NCBI GenBank assembly: GCA_028023455.1
Contig: JAQFVV010006255.1
Coordinates: forward strand, 2,108,001-2,172,000
Source: Epiperipatus broadwayi
Lineage: Eukaryota > Onychophora > Udeonychophora > Euonychophora > Peripatidae
Direction of reading: 5' to 3'
DNA: 64,000 bases
Shown: positions 24,699 through 38,600 of the stretch, in pieces
How positions within the stretch are numbered: position 1 is the first letter of the stretch
Layout: the number at the start of each line of letters is the position of its first letter
The notes under the pieces: generated by a model
Told to the model about the DNA's origin: nothing
What the model saw: only the letters and a program-made list of their open reading frames with translations
The model's database searches: none
Program-made: the position numbers and the translations under genes

Positions 24699-27600
24699 TA
24701 CAACAGATTTACATTTTATTAACTAATACCTATTTAAATTTATTATAATTATAGAACAATGTGGAATATATCTGACATTGATTGATTTGAACTGCAATAA
24801 TAATAGCTTCATGGCAACATAACAAAAGGAATGAGTTTAAACCCATAAAATCTTATAATGAATAAAAGTGATTTATGTTAGAGATTCGGAATAATGACAA
24901 ACTGAGATTTTAAAGTCAATATAATATATATTATATATATATAAGCATTGTTATACCAAATACGTTAATGTCTGTCTATACAACTGGATTATAGATATTG
25001 GACTCACAATTACACATTTAAAATTCCTTAAGGCAATCAGATAATATTGTAATTAATCAATATTACCACGTTTCAATTTAGCAAGCAATTGTGATCCAAT
25101 TAAGACACAAATTGGATTTTGTTATAGCTGAAAGTATAATACATTTGTTTACTGAATATAAACAAATGGTTAAGTGGTCTGCCAAGCACAAATCAGCAAT
25201 AATTCATCATTTTAGCTCTCAATAAAATCATAAATTTAAGAAAATAAATCTATTTTCTTCCTTTATACATATATAAATAACTGAATATGAATGCGTTGCG
25301 TTAGACCATTATTTCTTTTAAATAAGTTGTAAGTTATGAATGTGGGAAAGCAAATGTTTATCTTATATAAATAACAATTCTATATTACGTAAGTAATATT
25401 TACTGAGGCTATAACCTCGATAATGTATAAAAGGCGATAGTAGGGACCTCTACAGGTGTTTTAACCAGAAGCTTATGCTATGGAAGAAAAGATTAATTAA
25501 CTAGATAGGCTAATAAGAGACATGCCACCATGGTAGAGAAAACATTTCAGGTTTATAAAAGAGAATGAATAAATAATGCTAAAGGTGGTACGACATTATG
25601 GTTACAATAAAGAACATGAGGTCATTTACAATCCTCAAAGAGCCTTTGCTAGGAGAAGTCAACGAATGGGAGAATATGCTGGCCCACCAACCAAAACATA
25701 TCTCTGCATAATAATAAAAGTTGATGTGCTGGGATGGTTTACCCATGTGTGCCCATGTACATGTTAATGGCAGTACCTGGAAAATGGAAATCCTGAATAG
25801 GAAATACATCTACTTTTAAGGGATTATTGCATTAGTCATATTTGAAATTCTGCAGGTCTTGAGAATGAGGTGGCAAAGCAAGTACAATAATAATGGTAAC
25901 CATAAAGTACGTAATACCATATACACATCTATATGGTGTGCAAACAAATATGAATTAAATCCTGATTTAAATAGTTAGTTCTCTAGCATAATGGAATGCC
26001 CACAAAACACACAGGCAATAGATGAATTTTAAGAAAGAAACAAGATTAAAAACCAAATTTAAAGGGGTAAATCATTTTCCCACACTTACAAACTTTAAAA
26101 CTTTCGTGGCTTAGATTTCTAAACACACGATGTTTATATAACAAAACATTAAAGTAAATTATTCTACATAAAAGAAAACAAATTCAATTCTGATGAGTTT
26201 TATAAAGTTTTATAAAATTCTGCATGGCAATTAATACGTAGATGCTAAAGATCAACGCAAATAAGATAAACAATATAAATACTGATAAAATTTAATTTTT
26301 AAAAATCTAATATATTTTAACTAAATAGCTAAGTTTGTCTCGGAAAAAGTGATGGATTTTGCTTAAATAATTTAATAAATGATATTTTCTTTTGAAAATG
26401 ATTATGGGTATAGTTTACTTAGTAAATATTAGTAAACTTATTTTTTTAAGACTATTTTCATCATTTATATCATTTACAAAAATAATGAAGTACAAAACTA
26501 AATGAGCTTAATTATTAATTATTCAGTGGTAAAATTTACATCTCCTGCTATAATTTTGACCAGAGAAAATAATAAGCTAGGTTTATAATATGCTCTTTGA
26601 ATTTTATACTCAATTTGGCAACTTAACATTAAATAAGTTGCTGTATCAAAATAATGTAGAGTTTTAATAAGATTATAACGGTTAAATTTTATAATAATAA
26701 TGTTGCTAACATATTTAAAAAAAAGTATAGACATTACATATAAATATTTTAGAACAAATAAATGAGCATAAATTAATTATAGGCTTGCAACACTTGGGAT
26801 TACCTCAAAACATAGCTAGAGACAGGCTTATTAGGGCAGATTTTTAATGCAGTTTCATATCATGGGCAAGATGTTGACTGCACCAGCGTGTCATCGTGAT
26901 AGGCTGGTGGAGGCAGAGTACAGAAGGCGAATAGTTTTTTTACCCCGACATTATTTAGGTGAAAACGTAAACTGGCTTGAAGTATATTCACTCTGTTAAC
27001 AATACACTAACTTTGAAAGCAAGATTCTAACTGAAAGCAAGATTCTAATTGACTGATCCTGATAGCAAAATTTAGCTATTTATATCATTCAGGCTTATCT
27101 ATTAGGATCCAAACTACATGACATTTTCTGATCACTTTCTCTGTGGTCAGTGTCTATCCTGTAGCCTCTTCTATTGGTTGGTTTTTCTTCATAATAATAA
27201 ATCTCCCGCCAACATTGAAAATGGCCCAAGGCTTATTTGCTAATTAAAGAAAACATAAACATAACATGTTTTTCATTTTAATTAAATTCCACAAGTCATC
27301 GTATTAAACAAAGCTTATTGAATTTGAGATTTGGATTAAAGGAAAATTAAATAAAAGAGAATAATAATAATAAAAAAAGAACTATTCATAAAAATTTGAG
27401 GACTTCATTATATTCTATAAATAAGAAATTTTATAATATGATAACTTGTAATACTTACATTTAATAAGATTTTAATAATTTACAAAATAATTTTAAAATC
27501 ATACTTTTATATGAATATTATAAGATCAATGATTATTATAAATATGTTAGCTTTAATATATACTAATAAAATATAAATCAGATAAAAACTTATAATGTTG

Positions 27601-27739
27601 ATTATAAACATCGATTATAAATTATATATATATATATATACTGCCTCAAGTAAGACAAGTGTCAGTTACTTATATAAATTGGGTTCAAACTCATATTAGT
27701 GCTGATGACATTGGCACTAGGTGAAGCATAAATATACAA
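24699..27739. other. Mixed non-coding sequence, nothing assigned
   Basis: Mostly AT-rich. Two islands of more balanced composition occur at 25430-25900 and 26790-27230 and may be retrotransposon leader or pol remnants, but no catalytic motif was read. A small tandem duplication (GAAAGCAAGATTCTAA) lies near 27015-27050. The short overlapping frames at 25576-25809 have no recognisable domain. Confidence 0.4.
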
Positions 27740-27754
27740 GATGATATTTACAAT

Positions 27755-27961
27755 GTCAGTATGAAGGGCTTTTATTATATAAAAAAGAAATTTGGGGAGA
27801 ATGCCTTTTTGTTAGAAAATGGGAAAGGAATCAGTGGGACTTTTAATGCGAGGTCTTTGAAGCCGTACCATTGCACAACAATAAATATACAAAAAAAAAT
27901 AGAGGGGCAGTCCAAATGGTCTATGATCAACCTCAGAGATGTCGATCTATTAGGAAAATAA
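27755..27961 (+). pseudogene. Gypsy integrase C-terminal tail
   Basis: The frame reads GFYYIKKKFGENAFLLENG, KGISGTFNARS and LKPYH. This is the characteristic C-terminal block of Ty3/gypsy integrases (GPYxIKKKFGxNAYLLE...GTFNxRSLKPYH). It ends about 85 bp before TGTACCGGACA at 28047, the expected place for a 3' LTR. The rest of the integrase is not visible upstream, so the element is deleted or rearranged between 24.2 and 27.7 kb. It probably belongs to the same plus-strand relic as the protease at 23.7 kb. Confidence 0.85.
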
Positions 27962-28046
27962 TTATGTAAGAAAGGAGATAGGTCCAGAGAACCAGTTACA
28001 ACAAATTTATTCACTAAAAGAGACATATCTAAAGAATATCATATAT

Positions 28047-28120
28047 TGTACCGGACACACCTCAACCCATTCTATATATTTAGGCATACATATCAAGCAT
28101 GAAGTGATCATACCACCTCA
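28047..28120 (+). repeat. Probable 3' LTR start
   Basis: TGTACCGGACACACC begins with the TG of a typical LTR and follows the integrase tail. Its first bases match those at 6870. The right end of this LTR could not be located. Confidence 0.5.
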
Positions 28121-31100
28121 GGGTGAGATCTCAATAATAATTTTAATAGAAATATGAATTCTATAAGTTAATTTATATTAATACATTATTAATTAGGCTA
28201 TATATTGAACCATGGTTGATTATTCTATTACCTTGCCAATAGACGTCAGAAGGTTAATCGCTGTATACCTTTGAAAGACTGCGAATAATTCACATTTTTA
28301 TGTGCCACTCCCAGAAAGAAAATCCTCGACTGGAAGGATATACAACCTCCAACCCATTACATATCACAAAACAACTTTCTAAGGCTTGATAAAGTCATAT
28401 CCCATTATGTTATGCTCAGCCCTCTTATCTTGGGTTATATAAAAAGAAATTTTTAAAGCCTCTCTAGGAAATATATTTACTTTATTATAGTTTTAAGAAA
28501 TGAAAGAAAATAAATACAACACTCAATAATAAAACAGGTTATAAAATATTTATTACACATATCAACATTATTAAGCCCCATTATCCCACCACCAATTGTA
28601 CAAATAAAAGAAAATAAGATGTTTTATAAGATATTTTTTAATCCGTTTACTCCTAATTCACAAAAAAATGTTTGAATGTTGTGGTCGGAGTTCTATACCC
28701 ACAAGTATATATTAGGCAGTATAAAAAAATAATATGAGTTCATTGAATATTCAGTCATACCTGTATGCTCATTTCTGCATTCATTCCACAGTTATAATAA
28801 TATTTTAAAGTTCTGCATTTTAAACTAAATGTGGAAGAATGATTAACATAAAGAATCCTGCACGTAGTGGATAAATGATTTAACATACACGCACTATCAA
28901 AATATAATTGAGATCTTTGGCATAATTAGATTTTAAACAGATTATGGCTATATAACATGCACATATAAGTACTATTTAAGAAAATAATATTAAGAGATTA
29001 AAACAAATTTTACCCTCCGGTATCTTGAGACTTCATCCGGACTTTTCTCTAAATGTGCTATATACATCTGATTACCAGGGTGACAAGGTCTTCTTTTTTT
29101 TTTCAGTATGTTAGTCGGTGATCTTCATGATATCTGCTGGACCCAGGTGGTTACATTTCAATGGCTTGGATAGAGCTAGATGGGTGAACTGAAGCGGGCT
29201 TCTTTCCTATAATTATTTTACTGGCTGATGTAGAAATGGTCTTCATCGCGAATTTGTTAATGCTGTGGCAATCAGACAAACACTGCTATTTACTTTATTA
29301 GAAATGAATTCAGTAGAGACTTTGCTTTGTGCTCTTTCTTAACAGTTCACATCTTTTAGATTGCAGCCTGGATATGAGGTGAGTGCAGCATATAAGTGGA
29401 AGTGACAGGAGCTTGTTAGCACTGCAAGATTTTGGCAATATCAATTTTCTTTATACTAACTATAACTATCACCATTCAATTATTAGGTCAGTACTCCATA
29501 GTAGTGGTTTTCTATGTAAGTAACCTCTGCATTAATCTGGAGTCATAAAAAATATTTCCAGTGACTAAAATATAAGGCTATACGGACTGCAGTGATCGCG
29601 CAATATATATACTAAAGAGCTTAGATCGCTCTGAGAATCTCTCTGACTATACCTTGGAAGACTGGAGAAAATACATCTGAGAGTACTTTGAATAGTATGA
29701 CTGCAAGAACTCTTAATATAACTATCACTGTTGTCCTGCACCTGGTGAACAGTATATATAGCACCTCCATTACATAATCAATTTGGTTACCCCCCTTTGA
29801 ATAATTGCACCCAGCTTTTATCATGGTGGCTAATTGATCCAAAAATAATTCATATACTTTCTTTTGAAGAATGTTATCTTTAATTGGTCTTATATATTAC
29901 TTTTAATTTAATTTTATCTGGGTGACTCAGACCACTACTGATAACATCAGTTTCAACAAATTTTTTTGCTACGGATTAAAATTAAACATTGCTATAGAAC
30001 AAATAAACAAGATTTTTCTATCTCTGCATTGGCATCCAAATTCTTTGAACTCTTTTGTTTGTAAAAATAAGAGTACAAAGCAGGATGGCCATTAATACAT
30101 TAGTGTATTTTTATATTTGATAAAACAATGGCCAACTGATTTTTCTTAATGCATTAACATTGAAAATCTTAAGATTTAAAAATAAAGTACAGATGCGTTG
30201 GAACATTTACAATTACTTATTAATTATTTTATATATTTTTATTCTTTATAACATGTTCTAACACACAAACAACTTTTTACAGAAAAAATTAAAAAAAAAT
30301 GATATAAAATTATAAATGTAAGACGTTTACATTTATTAAAATAAAATAAAATGAAACAAAACTATTGTATACATATATAATATGTTGTGCATCAATTTAC
30401 AATTTGGGAGATAATATTCTTGAGTGTGTCTGGGTAAGAAATATACACACAGACAACTTCATCCATTTTATACTTTTTCTATCATAGCTAAGTAAATTAA
30501 TAATTATAAATATATCTGTAACTGAGCTGTAGCTTCCACTACAGCCACCTTGTGTGTGGTCAAGTGACCGGCACAATATAAATGTTTGATTTTTATATAT
30601 ATGGTTACAGAGAATACTAAATATAAAAAAGATATCTAGTGTTCCTTAAATGATCATTCTGTTTGCTCTCAAGCAAAGTAAATGTAATTTTTTTTTTACT
30701 TTTTTTTTAAACCGGCTGAGAGAATATGATGCTGTACATATATACAGTCATATATATGTGGGCTTCACCATTCACTGTATATTAACCAGAGATAAAGCCA
30801 AACATAGAGAATGTACATGAAAAAAAAGTCTAAAGATATATACATGTATATAACATTAAATAAATTGTAATTATAAATAAAATTTATAAAAAAAAATAGG
30901 CAAATGTAGAAATTATAGTAATTATAGTTAAAACTTAAAATGAATCACTTTCCTTGCAAATATATAACAAAAAAATCAGTGCATCAGCAAATAAAGAAGT
31001 TGGATACTACACAAAATACATTAAACAAAAATTTAACTTAAGAATTTATTTAAAGGGGTGAGATAATGTGAATTGTTTGTATAACAATACAAACAAAAGC

Positions 31101-31811
31101 ATAAGATATTTTGAGAACCTGGAAACAATAGAGGCAATGGTAGACACTAATTATGATAACTGATGTAAAAGGAAGATAAAAGTTATAAATATAGAGGTTT
31201 TCTTTTGTTAAATGATTTTTTATTTGATTGTGTTTTATTCATTTGCTTGTGTAAAGAAAATCAGACCTAGTGAAATGTATTTTGTTCAAAATATGCTTGG
31301 GTAGAGAATTTTTCCTCCACTCCTATCCATCCTCAGCTGAAGAACCAAAGTGGTAGGCCTGACCAATGTTTGTTGCTTGCTACTGAAAGACTGATCCGAA
31401 GGGAACAGGGACATAGATATCCAAGATGGGAGCTGCAACAGCTATCATGAATTTGTGATCGTACCTTAATACCTCAAAGATGGACTTGTATCTCATTGCC
31501 AGGACAAGTCCAATATATCTACACACACATCCAAGCTACTAGTAATTTATATTTATAATTATATTTATGCTGTAGTACTTAAAAAAAATATGTTAGCTAA
31601 TTTCGCCTCAGATGTAATTAAGGAGGTTTAGATTATGTATAATGCCAATCGTTAATTTTATTTTCTTCATATGTATATAGTTATGTATTAGCATATTGTT
31701 AGCATGCATATTGATCTACATGATTTTTTAAAAAGAAGATGTTTTTTTTTTTGGTAATGTGGAATGTATATATATATGGAGGGGGGGGGGAGTTGGAAGG
31801 AGACTGAATGT
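28121..31811. other. Intronic sequence, no assignable gene
   Basis: No family motif was recognised. 28980-29850 is of more balanced composition and has a 73-codon minus frame at 29621-29842 (MDQLATMIKAGC...) with a hydrophobic middle (VIVILRVLAVILF) and no known domain. A short hairpin (GCTGTAG/CTACAGC) lies near 30527-30545. 31300-31520 is another balanced-composition patch with no coding signal that I can read. A G-run lies at 31782-31790. Confidence 0.4.
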
Positions 31812-32944
31812 GTAAACTTTTATTTCTCCTTACCTGCTATGACAAATGTTGGATACTTTAAAAATCACTACAAAAGTGCTTTGTTTTTCTGCAATCGTAG
31901 TTTGATCATTAAAGTTTTTTTTTCTCTCAAAAGAAATAAAGAGAACCAGAATGCATTATTGTAGAGTTAGTTGATGTGATGTTAATTTTATAGCCAGAAT
32001 AAGAAAGGCATTTCTTTTATAGTCATGTGTCTATGTTGTCTTTATATATATTTGATTTATGTTTAAAGAGCAGCTTTTAGTATTATTATCAATGCGCATT
32101 TTGAGGCAATCTAAGGGTTGTGAATATATATATATGTCTATAAGTGACCCAGTATAAATAAGCGTTCATTATTATTTCATTATTTATAATAGAGGATACA
32201 GTGCAAACCATTTATATATATATAAAAATAATAATTCTCGATTAATAAAACGGTAACAACCTGAATAGGAGTGAGTTTGATAGCTTGATAAAAATAGGGG
32301 GGTGTATATTTATGTGTAATGGGTTTTCCTAGTATGGTAATATGCTGTCATAGATTTGACGGTATTAACATTATAAGGCTTTAAATTTACAGTCATTTGA
32401 GTGTGTCCTGAATAATGTGTTGCTTTGTGGTCCGTTGCTGTCTCAACATTTACTTATTGCTCTTTTTTTTTTTTTTCACTTCATTAGCTAACGCTTGTCT
32501 ACAGGATATTCAATCACTTGAAAGTTTGGATTCTGTCAATCAGTGGAGAAAAATAAATGGACTTAAGCTATCAAAATTTCATTCATGAACCCAGGTCATG
32601 CTTAGGCGAACAGGTTCCTTTCTCTAACGTTAGATTAGAGGCAAAGTAGCTATCCAGAGTTAAGTTGGGATTATGATGAAATCGTTATGTTTTAAGACCT
32701 GCCCTTCAAATATCTATATATTTAATCACTAAGTACTGGAATGTTTTACCACTTTATTTATATTTATACCTTTCTTAATATGATCGGTGCATTACTCGAT
32801 TAATCTGGAAACATCCATTGCGTATTTATATATATAATTTATGTATGAATAAGGCTATGTTCAAATTCAGCCTATGATTTATTTAGCTGGTTTAAGCTGT
32901 CTAATTTCACCCTGTTCTTGTACCATACAGCAATTTTATCACTG

Positions 32945-33620
32945 TTTTTGATGATGCGTATCAGTGTTATATTATTTTTGTTTCCATTACAAGGATCAGA
33001 TAATCTTATATATCACATGATCACCATTTTCTATGCTTGCTCATAACTTATTAAAGTAGGCAAAACTCTATACATATTGCCACTCAGTGCAAGCCAGAGT
33101 AATCAATGGATGCCAGAAGGCTTGTGCATAAAATTCCCATCTAGTGTCATATCTCCAGACTAGTTTCTGGCTTGTGGATCTCATCCGTGAGTAGTCTTGG
33201 ATTTGAGAGCACTGTGCCTAGCCTCCTTTTATCTCTATGTAACTACAAAACTATGTGACAAAACCAATCCTGCCTAATAGGATAGTGGTGGCTATGGCTA
33301 CTAAAGAACCAAAGACACCAAAATGTATAGATACTGAATGTATGACTATACAGGCTAATGAGCTTGGGTTGAAAATATTATGATGTTTTCAATTTAAGTC
33401 TCATAGTTTTGTAGTTAATTAGAAATAAAAGTTGGCTGCTGGAGGGTTACATTAGATCCTAAGATCTAGGTGCTGTGCTTTCAGATCAAGACCACAAGCC
33501 AGAAACTAGTCTGGGGATATTGGATGAGTAGGCACTAGATCAGAATTTTATCCACAAGCCTTTTATTGATTACTCTGGCTTGCACTGAGTGGCAATACAT
33601 ATAGAAAGTTTTGCCTGTTT
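32945..33620. mobile_element. Foldback family element inserted in repeat R
   Basis: Inverted arms begin AGGCAAAACTCTATACATAT at 33057 and end with the inverse (GTTTTGCCT) near 33617. They share ATTGCCACTCAGTGCAAGCC, CAATGGATGCCAGAAGG and CAGACTAGTTTCTGGCTTGTG with the 5.8-kb element. The sibling repeat at 21.34-21.38 kb lacks the whole segment, which identifies it as an insertion. The extra 110 bp on the left side (CACATGATCACCATTTTC) corresponds to the outer end of the 5818 element, and its inverse is missing on the right. The right end is therefore truncated. Confidence 0.8.
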
Positions 33621-33913
33621 TAGTAACTGATCTTATATATATATATATATACGTATATATCTGTGAGTACGTTCGTTTGTAAAGAAATTTTATTTAATCA
33701 TTAATAACAATTTTATATTAATAACAAACTATAATTCATTGTTATAACGAGGTTGTAGATATTGATTATTACTTATATATAAACCTGATTATCATATGTT
33801 AGGATTCCTTTGAATCTCATCTCTACCTGACCACCAAGCTACATTAAGAAAAGATTAACTCTCATGAGGCCAAAAGAGTATGTTGCTCGATTATGAACTG
33901 GAGGGATAGGTGA

Positions 33914-33924
33914 GGTTCGAACCC
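33914..33924. promoter_or_regulatory. Pol III B-box-like word within repeat R
   Basis: GGTTCGAACCC matches the internal B box of tRNA genes and tRNA-derived SINEs. It is nearly palindromic, so the strand is unclear. The flanks (CTCTACCTGACCA, TGCCTATGTCTCTAGG) do not fold into a tRNA that I can defend. The sibling at 21763 reads GGTTTAATACC, so the word is not conserved there. Confidence 0.3.
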
Positions 33925-35115
33925 ACTTTGCCTATGTCTCTAGGTTAGGTTAAAGCAGCTCTATTTTTTGACCGTTGCAATAAAGAGTTTACATTCTTTA
34001 ACTTTACTGATGGTAAGGTTGGGCTATTCTCACACTGCCTTCTTCAAATTCAAAATCTTGATGGAACACTGTAAACTCTTGATGTTTCTCTCTTATAGTC
34101 ATTCTCATTGCTTAGAGTTTCTCCGCTATGTTAAGTATTAGAATGATGTTGGCTTCTTCACAACATATCTACCTTCTAGCCCCTACACATTGCACTGTGA
34201 TATTAATGCATAATAGAATATTATAGATGTTGTTTGAGATAGACATTAATGCTTTACTTTTTCATCACTTTTGACTTACTATCCTCACAGATGAGTGTTA
34301 TTATTAATATATATATATATATATTTAAGTTATAGGGAGTAAAAAAAATAAATGTCGACTTCTGTAATTTTAATGATAATGTAGAACTATCGATTAATAT
34401 TTAATTTGCTACCATGTAGTTATAGTTCAGTTTTCTTATCATTGATTTGGATTTCTCTTGGCCTTTCAAATGTCATCAATTTAGTTTTCTAAAGTTAGTT
34501 TAAGTAGGTAAGGTTATGTTCGAAAGTTCCAAACAGTGATGTTATTGTTTGTTAGTGAAGGCTGATTTTCAAAAAGAAAAAAGAAAAGAGTATTTTTTTG
34601 TGTGTTCTACCTTCTCCCATGAACCAAATCAAGATTGATGTTATTTTTGGTTGTAAACATATGCAGCTCATATCTCACCAAGCCAACCTATTATTACGCA
34701 TACACTATAGATTTATCAAGCTAAAATAATCATTAATTAATTCTTTATTTTGTTTCCATGTTTTGTTACCTAGCAATAGCTTGATATGAGGTCATTGCTT
34801 TGCGCGATTGCTCTTTTCTGTTGTCATCAAAGTCAGGCAATGACATATAAAACAATCACTTTTGGTTTATGTACTTTTTAAACATATGTATACATGTAAG
34901 TGATCTGCAAGTTTATAGTGAATTATAATTATTTTTATTCTTTCTCTTTTAATTGCCATAATTTGGTTTTACTTTTTTGATATTCTTTTTTAAAAAATAT
35001 CAAACTGTATTTACCACCTAAGGTATTTTTAGTGATAGGGTTTTAATTTCTTATGGCTTGAATTAGTAGTTGGTTAGACTGATACAAGTGAGTCCCTGGT
35101 GATTGTAAGTGACCC

Positions 35116-35559
35116 TTACAGTATAGTGGTAAGAAAATCTCTAGATTAAGATGATAGATATAATATGCATACCATGTTTCCCTGAAAATAAGCTCTACTT
35201 AAGGTAGTTAGCTTACTGAAACATACAATGGTTGTATTGAATCATAAAATAATTAATGTATAAATAGATATAAACGTAGAATTTTGTATTTGAATAAATG
35301 TTACTCAGAATTATTTCATACATAACTAATCATTTTAAATCAACTTGCAAATACAATTTTACTTTTCATTTATTAATGCCCATTTATTCATTCTCATATA
35401 AGAATTTCACTTTCATTTGAGCTTTAATTATATATATATATTAGATCTGCTGTGATGAAATCAATTGCACAAATAAATATATTTAATTAATAGTATCTGT
35501 TAAGATATATTGCTTGCATTATAAAGTCTTTTTTTTTTTTAGTGTAAATGATTTTTTTT
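35116..35559. other. AT-rich spacer
   Basis: No gene or known repeat is seen. Oligo-T runs at 35529-35540 and 35552-35561 precede the LINE and may be the reverse complement of its poly-A tail. Confidence 0.5.
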
Positions 35560-35699
35560 TATTCAGTGATGAACTTTATTCATCCAATAAACAAAATAGG
35601 TACATTATAACTTGTAACTTAGATGACAAGATATGAACAATTCAATTGATATTAGGGACATTTGAAACAAAAATTAATAAAAAACAACATATAATTATT

Positions 35700-38600
35700 A
35701 TAAAATGATGATTTTACAAATTTTCTGTGAGATACAGGAATTATTTAATAGCTTTTATGTATCCTGATGGAGTTTGGCATAGGAAACTTTGCACTCCCTT
35801 GCTTTTAATGTTTTAATAATGTCCAACAAATCACTAAGTAAATTCCCTGAATTTTTACCAAACGTGATGTTGCACTTAAGGATCCACAGTGAATAGTTCA
35901 GCATGATAGAGAGTCTTATTGCCGAGAAAACACCAATCTATATACAGTTTTGAATATTGAAAATTCTGTCCTTATATGATATCATCCAGCAGCTGATTAA
36001 TGATCTATACTGCTGTAGAATTTTGCACCCATGTAGGAAGTGCTGCAGTGTTTCACTTTCACCACTGCATATTTGATATTGAGTATGTATTTTGATAAAC
36101 ACTCTTATTCACTAGGAATTCATTAGTTGGTAACGAATGTATGTTTATGATATTTAGCCTCAAGTTTCCATAATTGAAGAGTTTGATGATGTGTTCATTG
36201 TTAATCTTGAGAACAGTTTGGGTTGTCACAAAGGATTGACAGAACAGTTGATTTGATGAATGTTCCAATATTTGAGCTTATTCCCAATCGCCCTCATGAT
36301 AATTCCTGCACTCATAACAAGATTGTCAGCCATATCGGTCCAGGATAGGAATCGACCATGATATGGCAGGATATCAGTGGGAGCAACTAGGGATTGATAA
36401 GGGTCCACCAAGATTATTCTTGTAATTGTGACAAGCATATTGTGTGCTTTCTGTATTAGAGTTTTTTTGGGTAGGCATGCCTTTTTAAAGGTGTGTGACA
36501 GTTTTCTTTCTCCATAGAAATCCAGAACATAGGGAATTCATTTTTGCTATGAAGGTCTTGGTGGGAAGGATAATTGGAAGGAAGTAATTTATTTTAGGGA
36601 ATATTAATGAGTTGAGTAGAGACAGTTAAATAACAGAGAGTGATTTAAGAGTATCTGTTATGCTCTTGGAAAGCATGTTTTGTAATTGGATTCTCATTTC
36701 CCAAGGAGAAAACATGAATGGGAACCCAAAGAACTCTGCAGTCTAGCTAGAAAGGATGATGGAATTTTCATTTCAGATGACAATTTCCAGGCCGTAGACT
36801 TGTCTTGATTGAAAAGCAGCTAATATTGTTCTGAATACTAGTGTAATATGCCTTCCAGCATTTGCAGGCAATTTGAAGATGGGAGGAAGATGACTACATC
36901 ATCGACATATGCCAGGCACTTTACCTTTCTCCCCAGCTTGGGAATGTACACCCTAGGGAGATCGCTTTCAATTTTAAGAACCAGTGGGATTGATAAATAT
37001 AGTAAATAATAATGTGCTTAGCAGAGAACCGTGGTGTATAGAGATGTTGGGATGAAATTCCAGTGTGACTCTGCCATCCATCATAACAAGAATCTTCCTG
37101 TTGCAAAGATTTTCCATGATGGATAGTAGGGTTTCAGGAATAGAAAAGGTTCATAGTACGCTGATAAGTAGATCGACCCTCACTGAGTCAGAAGGTAGTC
37201 TGAATGTCATAATTGGACAGCTATTGGCCTTGAATTTCTTTGGTGCCTCACATGTTCAACTGTTATTTTGAAAATAAAAGCCATATCAATCATGAATTGA
37301 CCCCTACATGCAAACTGCAAACTGTGAGGTAGATAAACTGCGATTAATTAGATCTTGGATCGAATCTTTGATTATAGAATCTTATTTTTTATGAGGAGAG
37401 GCATTATCAAAATACACCTAAGACATGCGAGCTCCAATGGCGGTCAATACCTTTTCAGAAATGAACTAATGAGACCGGATATAGTCCCTTAGGTCATAGC
37501 AACCTCGAGCCAGTTCATTCAGCATGTTAATAATGATCGATGTATAGTGGCTGAGGTGCAGAAGAAGAAACTTGGGTATTGCATGTGGTCCAGGGTGGGT
37601 TCTGTCAGGAATTGATTTTATTTAGAAATGATGTTGACCATAATTCCATATTGAGGGACATTGTCAAGATTAGGGGTGCTTCTGTTGTTTTGGATTTCTG
37701 GTTTTTGAAGCTTTGTCTTGAAATGATTTCTGATGATGATTAACATGTCTTTTATATGTAATTTGATGTTGATGTGTATGGAAGAGGGAGTCATCTTTCT
37801 TTTTGAGCCCTGCGCCGACCATAGATATCTTTTGGTCCAGCAATGCTGACTATTCAAGAATCTCCGGGCTTGCTTAACTGCAATGTATTCTGCTAGGGCC
37901 TTCTGTGCATCACGATATTGATGCCTGAGTAGGGTGATTTCATTAATGTGACAGAATTCATCAGAGCTTAGGTCCCAGTGATATGCAATTTGATTCATTT
38001 CTGATAGTAATTTCAAGGGTCCACGAGAGTTCCAAGTAAACCTGTTGATGAGTGACTGGAAAATTTAAACAAAAGCAGTCCAAGCAGAAACTGGGTCCTG
38101 ACATAATATTTATTTTAAATAGGTAAATGTAAACCTCTGAGACCTGAGCTATAGAGGTAGTCTTCCTATTAAGAAATCTAATTGTTTTTCTTAGTCTTTA
38201 TGTGTGGACTTGAACTGGCATCTATATCTATGTGTAAGGCCTTATAGTCTGTGAAAACTACAGTTTTAAGTTTAGCATCCATTAAAAAATGTAGTTCTGC
38301 GGAGTAGTATGTGAGGTCAATAAGGGTTTTCCATTTCTCAGTATAGAACAAGAAGGCATCTATAGGAAATAGATCTTGCCCACACATAAAACCCTTGGAA
38401 AATGAATATATGTATTTCTTATTGAACCTCTCATATCCTAGTTCCAAGTAAACCTATTGATGAGTGACTGGAAAATTTTAACAAAAGCGGGCCAAGCAAA
38501 AACTGGTTCTGACACATAATATTTATTTTAAATAGGTAAATGTAAACCTCTGAGACATGAGCTATAGAGGTGATCTTTCTATTAAGAAATCTAATTGTTT

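Larger units (their letters stand above)
31812..35115. repeat. Long noncoding repeat family R, fullest copy
   Basis: This copy joins the two segments that occur separately at 20158-21840 and 14595-15790, so the family unit is at least about 2.7 kb without the inserted foldback element. Left and right edges are set by where similarity to the other copies stops; no terminal repeats or coding sequence were found. The junction of the two halves lies near 33965-33990, close to a SINE-like B box. It could be a large MITE, an LTR-type non-autonomous element or a composite; I cannot decide. Confidence 0.8.

Noticed and set aside
29621-29842. 73-codon minus-strand frame with a hydrophobic core, considered as a membrane protein
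   Set aside because: Only one short frame, no family match that I can name, and no promoter or splice evidence.
33890-33960. tRNA gene around the GGTTCGAACCC word
   Set aside because: I could not fold a cloverleaf with acceptor and anticodon stems, and the related copy at 21.76 kb has lost the word.
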